Assembly: GCA_963691815.1 (NCBI GenBank)
Contig: OY829655.1
Location: 30,160,771 to 30,224,770 of the forward strand
Reading direction: 5' to 3'
Source: Echiichthys vipera
Lineage: Eukaryota; Chordata; Actinopteri; Perciformes; Trachinidae
DNA: 64,000 nt
The stretch's first letter is position 1; each line of letters opens with the position of its first letter. The translations under genes and the position numbers were made by a program. The notes below the pieces were generated by a model. That model ran no database searches and was not told where the DNA came from. It was given only the letters and a program-made list of their open reading frames with translations. Shown one piece after another: positions 24,217 to 35,880 of the stretch.

Positions 24217-24606
24217 CAAAAAAGGGCATGTATGTGATGTTGGGGGGAAGGAGATACGTCCATCCCCCTGCTCTACAGAATTAGCCACATTAGCTCACAT
24301 TAGCTCCACCGCTCCGGAGCTAGGCTAACAGAACATGTGTGCAGATAATTATTTAGAGCTTGCTCATCCACGCGCCAAATGACCTCTTTCACAGCCCTTG
24401 GTCTGTTTTCATAGACTGTATAAAAAAACGGACGTAGCGTCTCCGTTGAGGTCCGTTCTCTCAACTTGATCCAATCGTCCTCGCCTACAGGAGTCTCCAT
24501 CTTGTCAGACTTTGACTCCTCATTTCCTCTGACCAAAAAAGGGCATGTATGTGACGTTGGGGGGAGGGGCGTACGTCCATCTGGCTGACGTTTACCTCCG
24601 AGGAGA
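24217..24606 (+). repeat. Dispersed repeat T2, circularly permuted copy
   Basis: The end of one unit (24217-24335) is followed by the start of another (24340-24606). Both contain CCAAAAAAGGGCATGTATGT. The unpermuted single copy is at 32277-32600. Contains GGAGCTAGGCTAACAGAACA. Family unknown. Confidence 0.65.
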
Positions 24607-25884
24607 AGTGAGGGCCAGAGGCTAGCTGTCACTCAAGAGGCCACGCCCCTAATTATTCATAAACTTTAACCTTTCTGTAACAAAATAATATGCATAAAGC
24701 AATGAATACATTCTCGTGAACAAAGCAAATTCAATCTTCAAGTTCAAAAAGAAGTCGGTAGAAGTGTTTTTATTCTCTATATTTCTCTGAAACTTATAGT
24801 TACAGGTTACCCTCCCGCAAACTGCTTCTCCTGCCTTTGAGATTCTTGTCTTTAATCGTTCATTATTTTGTTTAAATGTCATATTATGCATTTCTTCACA
24901 ATGCTTTTTAATACACACGTCTTTATGCTTTGTTTAAGTGCTGGAATGTAGCCAAGTAGGTTTCTGTTCGAGTACTTAAAGCACAGTTTTTGCTTTATTT
25001 TCTTTCTCTAACAAAATAATACGCATAAAACGCAACAAACTCTCGTGAGAACCCGCGAACACAGCTAAGCTAACGTCAACTAGCGTTTGCCAGCACCTAC
25101 GCTAAGAGGTTTTTGAAATGCTAAATGTGGCTGTTAGCTGTGTAAAAATCTAACAGCAAAATAAAAGATAAATACAGTACACTAAGTTTTCATCCATCCA
25201 CGTGACGATAAGTCCACTTTCCAATTCTTCGCAGAGCACTTGGTCAGTAACTAAAAAGAAAGACGCCGCCGCCAAGAGTCAAAACTCTCTTCTCAGAAGT
25301 TCACTGAGAGTCGAGATCAAAAGAAAACGACTTTGGTGCCGAGAGGAAAAGACGAGTCTCTGGTTCACATGAAGTGGAGGAGGTGATGAAGTTTGTGGAA
25401 GTAAATGCTGATGTGACCGTTCCTAAAATAAAGAACGGAGAGAGGTTGTCATGGTGACTCTCTATTCAAGCCTTCAGCCTGCTGCTGCTGCAATGGCTGC
25501 TGGGAAACACGGCATAATTGGCCCTGTGAATAAAAGAGAATCACAACAAAACATCAACACACTCAGGACTTGGTGCTGTGGTGTGAATAAGCAACATGTT
25601 TTTGTGACTCTCAGTTTAGTTTATTTGAATAATATATTACAGTGTGTGCATAAGTTGGCTGAGAAACATTACAATGACTTCCTGACAGCAGAAAGCTGTG
25701 AGGCTGCGAACGCCCCGTCAGCGCTGCACGCCCACGCGTCCACAGCGCTCACAAGAAGCGGAGCCGCTGTTCGGATCCTTCTGGTCGGAGCTTTTCAAAG
25801 CGTCGAGCAGCCAAAACTAAACTGAACTAAAGTTTGAGAGAGGATGAACAAAACTTTCCAAAACACTTCACACATGAAAGTAAA
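24607..25884. other. Unique non-coding stretch
   Basis: No gene recognised. The 124-residue frame at 25451-25825 has no motif and is probably chance. Confidence 0.5.
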
Positions 25885-25897
25885 GATTACCACGATA

Positions 25898-26124
25898 TCC
25901 TCAAAGCAATTTCAGTCAAGGACCAAGTCCCAGCCTGGACCAGGACCAGTCCCAGCCTGGTCCTGGTCCTGGTCCTGGTCCTGGTCAGATGTGTACATGA
26001 ACTGATGAAGCCTCTTGGATCAGAGGTGAAACGTCTTCCTGACAAATAACCAAGTCCAGTTGCTTTGGACTGAAACTGCTTTGAGGAGAACGACGACCTG
26101 GACACATGAGAACATTCACAGGCT
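25898..26124 (+). mobile_element. VNTR-bearing retroposon, copy 2
   Basis: Flanked exactly by the perfect 13-bp direct repeat GATTACCACGATA (25885-25897 and 26125-26137). It has a short internal VNTR (CCAGGACCAGTCCCAGCC and CCTGGTC repeats) and the conserved 3' part ending GAGAACATTCACAGGCT. The first 20 bp (TCCTCAAAGCAATTTCAGTC) are an inverted copy of the 3' segment GACTGAAACTGCTTTGAGGA, so a short foldback 5' end is present. Confidence 0.75.
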
Positions 26125-26159
26125 GATTACCACGATAATGAATCGTTAGGTGCGTTACC

Positions 26160-26752
26160 ATAACAGTAAAATACCCGGAATAAGGCGGGAACTAAGCCAA
26201 GGCTGGATTCCATTGAGGAGGTGGGTGAGAGGAGGATGTTATCCAAACTAACATCGATCATGGACAACACCTCTCACCCCCTCCATGACACTGTGGGAGC
26301 CTTAAGCAGCTCCTTCAGCCACAGACTGCTGCATCCGAGATGCAAAAAAGAACGCTTCCGCAGGTCGTTCATCCCGACCGCAGTCAGACTGCACAATAAT
26401 AATTTGTAATGATTGTTATGTTTATTTTGTCAATTCACCCATGTGCAATTACACTTCCACATCATCACAAGTCACTTTTGTAATGCATATTTGTAACATC
26501 TGTACTTAGTATTTCCATCCACTGTAGTTTTTCCACTTCATATTTATGACACATAGTGTAAATTGTTGTATATTGTATATAGTATATTTTCTATTCTTAT
26601 TTTTTATTTTTATCTTCTATTTTATTTTTAATTATCTTTGTTTACCTTATGTAAACTAAGGGTCTGTGTTGTCTGTGTCTGTGTTGTAAGCTACTGCTCA
26701 TGTGAATTTCCCCGCTGTGGGATCAATAAAGTCTATTCTAGTCTATTCTAAG
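26160..26752 (+). mobile_element. Non-LTR retrotransposon 3' end (CR1/L2-like)
   Basis: The frame at 26221-26409 resembles the C-terminus of fish CR1/L2-type ORF2 proteins (FRRSFIPTAVRLHNNN). It is followed by an AT-rich 3' UTR and the tail CCCCGCTGTGGGATCAATAA, then a TCTAT-type terminal repeat at 26732-26752. 5'-truncated and inactive. The clade assignment is from the tail and C-terminal motif only. Confidence 0.65.
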
Positions 26753-27893
26753 GCCGTTTAAGCAGCCTAGCTCTGCTGCCACTGAGAGGACACTGGTCAA
26801 GTCCCTGGAAAAGTTGTTATGAGAAGGTCACAGATCATTTTTTTGAAAAGGAACGAAGGGTTAAATTTACATATGAATAAACAAACACATTTATGATGTA
26901 GGCCGGAACACCAGTCACCACTGCTTTGCTCTACTCATCTGAATGAAGCGACTCAATCTGACTTGGAAATTAAAGGTCGTGAGTTCATGTTGCAAATTGC
27001 TGGTTTGGGGGAAACGTGCCGGCCTGGAGAGAATCAGGTCATCGTGTGCTGGGAGATAAACACCAAGTAGAAGAGCTGTGATGGAGCGAAAAGAGGAGCA
27101 TGTACAGTGTTTTTTATCACCTGAAGGTCCGGTCAGGTACATGAGTGTGAAAGCAGTGTGGCAGACTGCAGGGAAGCTCAGGGAGGCGACTGTGCTCTGC
27201 ATCCTTCAAGTCTATTCTCTTCAATAAAGCGTAAATCAGGTAATGTTCTTCTCATTCTGGTGCACCGAGCTGCAAAGGGAGCCAAAAAACTTCTGCATCA
27301 AAAATAACCGGTTGATCGACACTTCTTCTGCCCTGTTGGGCCCGAGCCAGCGACGTGAATGCAGCTTTTCTAGACTTTTGAAGGTCATTTTGCAGGGTTA
27401 GCTATGCTTCATGTTCATGTTCGCCATGTTAGTCAATGGGGAAAAGTTTTCTTGGGGCAGCCGTCATCATGTGACCGACACAGTTTGGACACTTTTGGCT
27501 CCAGTTGGCTTCAGCTTCGACCTTTGTTTGTTTGTTTCTTTACTAAAGTTCACCAATTACTTGTGTTTGAGTTCACAGCGGGTTCACCCTGCATGTTGAA
27601 ATGTGACACCAAGCTTCCGTCTTTGACAAATTGGCAGTGAGTATGTGTTTATTTTGGGCAGCTCGTTATAAATTTGGGCAACATTTGCGCCCGTTTCTGC
27701 AGTTTCCCCTGATGAGACTGGACACGCACAGGCTCCAAACTGGTGACCAACAAAAACAAAGGTCTTATCAGTTTATTACACGTGGACGGAAACTTTAAAC
27801 CTATTCAATTTATTATTCAGTTACTGGAAATACAGATGTCTTAGTACTGTAACCGGGTTTTGCTTGTACTAATAAAACAGGAGCACGGTAGAG

Positions 27894-27927
<34 letters not shown>

Positions 27928-28104
27928 TCTCTGTATATTCAGTGTTTCTGGTTCATGTTCTGCACCCGGGGCTGACTGTGTTTCCTCTAATGACTGTCAG
28001 ACAGGTGACGCAGCTGTCAAGGTGCATTTCCCTTTGTTGCGTATTTGATGTGCTAATGAGACAGCGACATAGCGAGAGCCTTCAGCTGTTTCGCATTTCA
28101 TCCA

Positions 28105-28139
<35 letters not shown>

Positions 28140-28708
28140 GAGAAAGGAGACAACAAAGACCTCAGAATTTCTCCCTGGTCTCAGAGTGTTTTTCTGAAAT
28201 GGTTCGTTCCTCATCGGCCCACTCGTCTCCTCCTCTGCAGCCCACCTGACCCACTCACCTCACATCAGTCTCACAGCTTCGTCATCCCGTCTCTGTCTGT
28301 GGAGCTGTTGTAGCTTATGAGAACGTAACTGTTCGTTTGTTTCCCTGGAGCAGACCCGTCTCTGTGTCACAGCCCGTGTTGTTTTTGTTTCCCCGGCAGC
28401 AAAATCTGCCCCAGACATGTACGATGGTACATTCAACCACAGACACTATAACTCGTTAAAGGAATACTTCAGCGGTGGAAACATTTGTCTGTGTTGAAAG
28501 TGGGTCATACGTGGAGTCATATATGAAGTCCAACAGTAACACGTTTCTAATTTGGTGCCCTCTTGACTGAGGAAAGGCTGAAAGTGACTTTATGGCACTT
28601 GTGGATTGAAAACAACAACTCCCATAATGCACCTCGTCCTCATCCTCAGGCACGTCCTCTGCCTCAGCTGTAGCTTAGCTTAGCTTCCAAGTCAGGTGGC
28701 GGATGTTA
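26753..28708. other. Unique stretch with two dinucleotide repeats
   Basis: No gene recognised. A GT run lies at 27896-27926 and a CA run at 28106-28135. Confidence 0.55.
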
Positions 28709-29301
28709 GGGCGCACTCAAACTGTGCCTCCGTCCCGTGCCCCGTGCTTTAGGGTCCTTGTCCCCCCCTCCAGGCCCGTTTGTACTCACACTACCTGGGC
28801 CTCGGAGAATTCTTCTTGCTGCCTATACGTCATCACGCCGTAACACGTCACACGCATTGATGACGTCATGGCGATGCGTGGCTTTGTTTCCAGATCTTTC
28901 CATAGACCTCAGAGTTTTTGTGCGTCTTGTCGACTGTTTTTGAATCTTTTCATCGACCAAATCTGCAGTAAACACTCCACCTCAACATCACACCAACGTG
29001 AACCTTTCGCCGCCATTGTTGTTAAATGTCCGCGCATGGTCCCTCCTTCTTTTCTCTACGTCCCAACAGGCGCACAGGAAATGACCTCAGAACCGCCGTA
29101 GGCCTCTTGCTCGTACACGTGCGCACGCTCGTGCTCGTACATGTGCAAACGTGCTTTACAAAAGCCCACCTCTCCCAAACGGGCCGTGGACGACGGCCGC
29201 AGTTATGTGCGGAACGGTTGCACTCACACTGGTCAAACGCACTAGGCTTGACCCGAAAAACCTGTTTTGGCCCGGTGCGGAAGGACAGTGTGAGTGCGCC
29301 C
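28709..29301 (-). mobile_element. PIF/Harbinger-like element, copy G (complete, ORF broken)
   Basis: Both terminal repeats are present, with TTA before the left end. The Myb-like frame on the - strand has a TGA where intact copies have CGA/AGA Arg (the CTCTGAGG site near 28910). The same change is in copy I. Confidence 0.85.
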
Positions 29302-30554
29302 TTTAACGGTGAGTCATATAAAAAAACAACCTTGCACAGTCGTAATGAACGGGTAAATCATCTATAGAGACCAAAAGTGTTTGTGTAGCAGCTGTAAACA
29401 TGTTTATTTCTGCTGTTGAAGCTGGGCGTTTTAACATGGAGGTCTACGGGGAGAAACTGGGGCTTTTCCACTGGAGGAGCTGCACTTTCATGTTGGCTTC
29501 GTGTCACAGCCCCGGAGGTCGCTGCGTGATAAAAACAGATCTGGACTAAAGAGCTTGACACAAAAGCAGGCTGAGAAAATACGTAACGGAGCCAGAAACA
29601 AAGCTCAGTTTCTCAGCTTCTTCTGAGACTTTCACATTTCAGAGATGCAACAAAAGCAGAACTTCTCTAAGAACCCGATCTGGCAGAAGTCAAATCCTCC
29701 CAACTCGTGCAGTGTTTGCACAATGAGCAGCACAATGTAAGTCAGGCTCGGCTTTCTGTCCGGGGACACATCTGAGGAGATAAGATATGACGCCTGCGGC
29801 AGGAGATTAGGATTGAGATTAAACTACAGCAGAAGAGAACGAGTGTTTTAAAGTGGAGATCAAATCGAAGGCGGCGGAGCGTGCGGAGGACGGGAGATAC
29901 CGTCTACGTCTTTATCGCATCCAACACCTTTTGTTCGCACACTGCTGCGTCTGAAGTCCCCGAATACACGAAGGTTGTTTCTACGTGCACCACCGCTGAT
30001 ATCCAATATGCAGATTATTACACAGGCAGAGGAAACATGATGTCAGAGGTGGAGGAAGTATTCAGATCCTTACGACTCCGTAGTGTCATCAGCAAGATGT
30101 AATTAAAGCTGTGCAACTTTCAGCACCACAGAGGAGAGAGAGAGACAGAGAGGTGGTGTTGATTTCACTAAACAGCCTTCGCTCCATTACACTTAATTTA
30201 TGATTTGTAGTTTAAAAGTGATGTCCTGTAAATTCAGGTAGATTCTGATTGGCTGTCAGTGTTATGTTGTTCATCAAATCACTGGGAAAGGATCCAACTG
30301 TATAATTCACCGCTGCTGTTGTCGTTATAGTTGTGGCGGTCGGATCACGTCTATATTGGCTCACTATTTGGACGTCCAACCACGACCCAACATGGACGTC
30401 ACATTGACATTATTATTATAGAATAGTCTAAACTTTGATGTAAAAAAGGCGTCTACAAATGACCACAGACGCCAACGTTGGACGATTGGTCAACGTTGAA
30501 ACAAGACGTTACAAAACAACCCCTTCAGTGCACCGAAATTGGACATCCAAAAAT
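29302..30554. other. Unique non-coding stretch
   Basis: Nothing recognised. Confidence 0.55.
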
Positions 30555-30885
30555 GACACGTTTTGGCTCCTAGAGGACACTTTAGCACATGTTTTGGCTC
30601 CTAGAGGACACTTTAGCACACGTTTTGGCTCCTAGAGGACACTTTAACACATGTTTTGGCTCTTAGAGGACACTTTAGCACACGTTTTGGCTCCTAGAGG
30701 ACACTTTAGCACACGTTTTGGCTCCTAGAGGACACTTTAGCACAGGTTTTGGCTCCTAGAGGACACTTTAGCACACGTTTTGGCTCCTAGAGGACACTTT
30801 AACACATGTTTTGGCTCCTAGAGGGCACTTTAGCACACGTTTTGGCTCCCACAAGGACATTTAAAGCACGTTTTGGCTCTTTGGG
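30555..30885. repeat. 31-bp minisatellite
   Basis: About ten tandem units of 31 bp with the core GTTTTGGCTCCTAGAGGACA. GTTTTGGCTC starts at 30560, 30591, 30622 and so on. Units vary mainly at CACA[C/T/G]G and TTT[A/T]GCAC, and the last two are degenerate. Confidence 0.95.
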
Positions 30886-32276
30886 ATCTTTAGCAAGCAA
30901 CAATTGGCCAGGAGGGGGAGGGGGCCGACCCTCCTGTGCACGCTGGTGACTCCGACATCACATTGCACAGTGGAAAAGTGAATGGAAGTCCACTTAAACA
31001 TAAACTATAGTCCTCATTGTTGGTGTGGGCGGCCTGGCAGTCATTTGAACAACAGCCTTATTTTTCTTATTAAAAAAATAAATGTATCTTTTTGGTTTAT
31101 AATATTGTTATGTTTTCATATTGTGTGTTGTGTTCCTGCTACAAGACTAATTTCCCATCTGATGATTCTTTCATTCACATGCAGGAGCTTCAGACTTCAG
31201 TCCTGGGAACGCTGTCCTCTCAAGGTGCCTTCCCAGAAACACCCTGCAGCCTTCTTCACACCTCCAGAAATATAAAAATCGAAAGTGTGCCACCTTCCCG
31301 CTTAATAGTACAGTGCTGTCACGCTCCATTTCACCTCCACTGTTATTCTCCACGCTGCTCGGGCGTCCGCGCGTTATTAAAGTCAGACCCTCTGGCATCC
31401 ACACTTCTCTCTCTCAGTCACCGGAGCGAAGCAGTGATACGCTCTGAAAGATAAATTAACATCGGGAAAAAATAATTTCCAAGAGCAGCGAGGTGACAGA
31501 CACAGCGGCGAGCTTAATGGTCTGTGCGGCTGTTGTTATAGACTCACAGGCTTTTTAACAAGCAGTGGAAATGATGAATGGGAAATAACGACAAGCAAAT
31601 TACTGTGGTGCAACGATGATGTCTTCACCTCGTTATGGACAAAAGGAGCGATCACATCTCCGTGTGGAAAACACAATTACGCCGTCAATTAACCTTTATT
31701 AACAACGTCTCACCTCCAGTGACAGAGGTCAGGAGGGTTCGAGCCCGCTGCTCAGAAAAGACACATGACGTGCCCTCAGACACGCGTTAGTGGAAGTGGT
31801 TTCATTATTATAAATGAACGTCGGCATGTGGACGGAAACAGAAGAGGAAAGTTGTGTAGAGGTTGTATTTCTTTGGAAAACATTTAAAAACGCTGAAAAA
31901 GAACCTGGGGAAAGCATATTTAACCTGGTTGTTCTCATAGTAATACTTTACGACTGCTACTTCACTTTACGCTCCTTATATTTCCCATTATGTGTTAGCG
32001 TTGAGCTAACAGACTCATTATTTAACATTACAATGATACAAGTAAACAGTTACAGCTAACGACTAAGCGCTAATTATTTGTTGAATGGTTGTAGCAGATA
32101 TATTTCTAGTGAAGGTGATAAAGCGGTCCTGATACTAATCTCCATTAGCTCGTTAACTAATTCCCATTTTGTGTTAGCACACTCAGTGAAGTATTCCTTT
32201 GATGCAGAGGTTTGACACATTGGTGCCTCCATTGGCCCACGGCAGCTTAACCATTGGTAAACTACAGCAACTAGTG
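30886..32276. other. Unique non-coding stretch
   Basis: No gene recognised. The part at 31440-31720 is free of recognisable repeats and is a candidate for a conserved non-coding test, with no positive evidence from this sequence alone. Confidence 0.5.
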
Positions 32277-32600
32277 TGCAAGAAAATTATTTAGCGCTTG
32301 CTCATCCACATGCCAAATGACCTCTTTCACAGCCCTTGGTCTGTTATCATAGACTGAATAAAACATGGACGTAGCCTCTCTGTCAGGTCCGTTCTCTCAA
32401 CTTGATCCAATGGTCCTCACCTACGAGAGTCTCCATCTTGTCAGACTTTGACTCCGCCTCATTTCCTCTGACCAAAAAAGGGCATGTATGTGACGCTGGG
32501 GGGAGGGAGATACGTCCATCTGGGTGAGGTTTACAGAATTAGCACCATTAGCTCACATTAGCTCCACCGCTCCGGAGCTAGGCTAACAGAACACGTAAGT
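32277..32600 (+). repeat. Dispersed repeat T2, single copy
   Basis: Runs from AAAATTATTTAGCGCTTGCT through CCAAAAAAGGGCATGTATGT to GGAGCTAGGCTAACAGAACA, in one continuous order. It shows the unpermuted unit of the copy at 24217. Confidence 0.65.
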
Positions 32601-33720
32601 AGTTAAACAGTAGAGGGAGTCCCGTGTCTCTAGCAGAGATTACAACGGCTATAATATGAAATAAAGTTTTGGGGGGAAAGTGTGCCAATCTAAAGATAGA
32701 GCAACGCAGACTTCTTCTCTGGGGGCGTGACCAATAAGGACATGAACATGTGAACGGAGATATCTGGTGAATGTGCAGCGTTTTTGGGGATTAAAATCAC
32801 AACAAAGGTAAACCCCCCTCCAGAGTGGAAATGTTAAAAACTAAGGCACAGGCCAAACTCAGGAACTCAGGCACAATGCAGCGAGGAGACTGAATGATCT
32901 GGCAGGGGAGCCGGGCCACAACCAGGTGTATATATAGAGGTGGTACTGATTGAATGGCTGCAGGTGTGCCTCGTCAGCCTCGTCAGCTCCGTCAGTCGAG
33001 CCCTGCAGAGGGGGAGGAACAAAGAGGCAAGACAACACCAAGACACAGAACCCTCACACACCGATTTACAAGAAACTGAAAAAACGTCCCTTCATCCCAA
33101 ACCCTGATCTAAAGGATCAGCGAAGTTATCAGGATTCATCCTCACGGGAACTTGAATGTCCGTACAACATTTTATGACACTCTATTGATCAGCTGTCGAG
33201 ATACTTCAGCGTGGAAAGACACACCGGCTGCATCAGAAGTCCCGTCATCACAAACACCGACTGGGGGCCACTTTAATCTTTATCGAGAATGAAACCCATC
33301 CATCATGTTTGTGTGCGTCACAGCCGCCAGAGTCACAAAGACATCCTTCACCATGTGTCACTTCACTTTCAACTCTCCATATTCATGCACCGACATCCCC
33401 GGTGACTCCATAATTCATAGTGTGTAGCGTGTGAGTGTTTGTGTTGCAGACTTTAACCGGAGTATGAGTCAGAGCTGCGTGGACGCATGGTGCTGGTGTT
33501 GTGCTCTAATGGCGGGTCAGGTCTCAGTGTCAGGTCTCAGTGTCCACACTTTGATGGATGTGTTTACCAGCAGCCTGGGTCCTCTACAGCCAATAACAAA
33601 GCATCTTCTCAGCCCCAACGCAGAAAGAACGCAGAGATTATTGTGTAAAAATGAGCGGAAATCATCTGACCTACGCACAAAATTCAGCTGATTAAAGGTT
33701 GAGTAATGAAAGCACTAACT
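32601..33720. other. Unique non-coding stretch
   Basis: Nothing recognised. Confidence 0.55.
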
Positions 33721-33931
33721 CAGGATTGCCCAACCCTGCTCCTGGAGCCACTGTCCTGCATGTTTTAGGTTTCTCTCTGCTCCAACACACCTGAGTCTAA
33801 TGACGTGCTCGTTATCAAGCAGCTGAAGCTCGTCACAGGTTTGAAAACCGTTAGACTCAAGCGTGTTCGAGCAGGAGAAACCTAAAACACGCAGGACAGC
33901 GACCCTCCGGGAGCAGGGTTGGACAGCCCTG
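33721..33931. mobile_element. hAT-like palindromic MITE
   Basis: A 211-bp near-perfect palindrome. The ends CAGGATTGCCCAACCCTGCT and AGCAGGGTTGGACAGCCCTG are inverted copies, as is GGTTTCTCTCTGCTC against GAGCAGGAGAAACC. CAGG...CCTG ends and palindromic structure suit hAT MITEs of fish. I see no 8-bp target duplication. Confidence 0.7.
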
Positions 33932-34894
33932 ATCATGCTGAGCAGCAGTGTTTCAGTTTGTCACACTAATGTTACACATCTTATGTTAGCAGGGTCTGAA
34001 AAGTGAAGCGAGTGCAGACGTTTCTAATGTGGGGACGACTCCACTGAAGGGTGATTGTATAGAAGTCAATGAGAAAATGAGCCTAAACTTCTCTCTTGGT
34101 TTATTTCCTCAGTAAAACATTTTCCTCATGAGTTTATGTCTCAATCTCTAGTTTCAAGTCGTCTTCAATACGGCATGATTTTTGACCCTTGAACAGTGTT
34201 TTCTCTTTAAAGTTACTTTGTGGTCGCCTCAACATATCTTCAGCGTTTGACTGCATCTTGCTAACAAAGCTAATGTTGGCTAGCTAGTTAGCAGTAGTGT
34301 AAGCTGGTAACTGAAGGGAAACTGGCTTAAAAAACAAAACAAAAACAAGATGGCGACGACCAAAATGCCAAACTCAGGGCTTCAAAACAACAAACCAACG
34401 GGCTGCGTCATTTCTGAGGTTCTACTTAACGTGTTGCACACTATTAAAAAGTTATTCTACCTCAATGTAGCTACAAAACACTTTATCAATTATGAGATAA
34501 AGGACCAAACCTTCATTCTGTCCGTCTGCATTAGCAGCCCGTTCACAGCCAGACGGACGGACGGGATGACATTCACCAAAGGTCATAGACGGACTCAGCA
34601 CACAGTATGAGGGCGTGTTGCCTCGTGTGATGCTGTAGTACTCTCGCTCCCCTCCTCCAGTCATGTTTTTCATGTTAGCTGCTGCTTCGTACGCTCCTCT
34701 GTAAGGTCACGCTCACATGTTTCCCTGTATGTTCGAATAAGTGCTGTTGTGTTTGTGTGTCTGATGAGCGGCAGCCGTGTTTCCTCACATCGGCCTCGAA
34801 GGATCAAACATCTGCCGTCACACGCTCCTGTGGGCTCTGCTCTTTCCAACCGAACCTCCAAGGATGTAACGTCTGCTGTCGCTCACACACACAC

Positions 34895-34936
<42 letters not shown>

Positions 34937-35168
34937 TCACAGCTCAGTGTATGCAGCACTTAAAGCCATTAGAAGACGCTTTGTCGTATTTTTAGCTGCG
35001 TTTTTGAAGAAGCTAATAATGATTTAATTTGAACTCATCGTAATTGTTGAGTCTTTATTATGTGCTTGTTGAAAGCATCAATAGTATGTTGTTGCGTCAT
35101 TGATGTTCCTGGTGCATTAGAGCCTCAAGCGTCAGCAGGCAGCTACATAAAGGTAGCCTAAACACTAA
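33932..35168. other. Unique stretch with CA repeat
   Basis: No gene recognised. A CA microsatellite lies at 34884-34934. Confidence 0.55.
34884..34934. repeat. CA microsatellite
   Basis: About 25 CA units with one G interruption. Confidence 0.95.
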
Positions 35169-35400
35169 GGGCGCCCTCCCACTGTGCCTCCGTCCCGTGC
35201 CCCGTGCTTTAGGGTCCTTGTCCCCCCCTCCAGGCCCGTTTGTACTCACACTACCTGGGCCTCGGAGAATGCTTCTTGCTGCCTATACGTCATCACGCCG
35301 TAACACGTCACACGCATTGATGACGTCATGGTGATGCGTGGCTTTGTTTCCAAATCTTTCCGTAGACCTCTGAGTTTTTGTGCGTCTTGTCGACTGTTTT
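35169..35400 (-). mobile_element. PIF/Harbinger-like element, copy H (left 232 bp)
   Basis: Left end GGGCGCCCTCCCACTGTGCC preceded by TAA. The copy stops at GTCGACTGTTTT. It holds the CRE palindrome and part of the Myb-like frame only. Confidence 0.85.
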
Positions 35401-35705
35401 TTTAGCGTTGGTCTCCTGACTCCCGATGCTCCGGTCTGCTGATGCTCTCTCCACCCTGGATACAGGGTTGGCTGTGGAGCCCCGTTCACTCCTATGAAAG
35501 CTTCTCAGTATAGCACGAAGCCAAAAAAGTTACATTTCCGTGTCTATAAATACCCAGATGATCGGCACTGCTTCTGCGTTGTGTGGCAGGGGCTGTCGGT
35601 TTAGCACTCTGGCTAATTTAAATAGGGATTAAATGGTTGAATCCTGCAGCTCTCCAAGACTTCCAGATGTTCAGACTGAGTTAAAGCTATTCTTTTTCTT
35701 TTTCA
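35401..35705. other. Unique non-coding stretch
   Basis: Nothing recognised. Confidence 0.55.
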
Positions 35706-35880
35706 AAGATGTTTTTTGGCAGTTTTCAAGCCTTTTATTTGAGAGGTCAGACAGGAAATGGGGTGAGATATAGAGGGGGAGACATGCAGCAAAGAGTCGC
35801 AGGTTCGACTCCGAACTCGAGGACCTTCAGCCTCTTTACACGGGGCGACTGCTCTGACCACTGAGCCACCCGCCGCTAAC
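35706..35880 (-). mobile_element. Second tRNA-derived SINE family
   Basis: Read on the - strand it starts with a tRNA-like box A (GGTGGCTCAGTGGTCAGAGC) and a decayed box B region (GGAGTCGAACCTGCGACTC). It then runs through TCTCCCCCTCTATATCTCAC and TTTCCTGTCTGACC, and ends CAAATAAAAGGC...AAAAAA. The layout is that of a widespread fish SINE. It is not a functional tRNA gene. Confidence 0.65.

Noticed and set aside
25451..25825. 124-residue + strand frame
   Set aside because: Composition and lack of motif look random; no upstream promoter or splice signals stand out.
35706..35880. tRNA gene on the - strand
   Set aside because: The box A-like start is followed by SINE body and a tail; the box B region is decayed.
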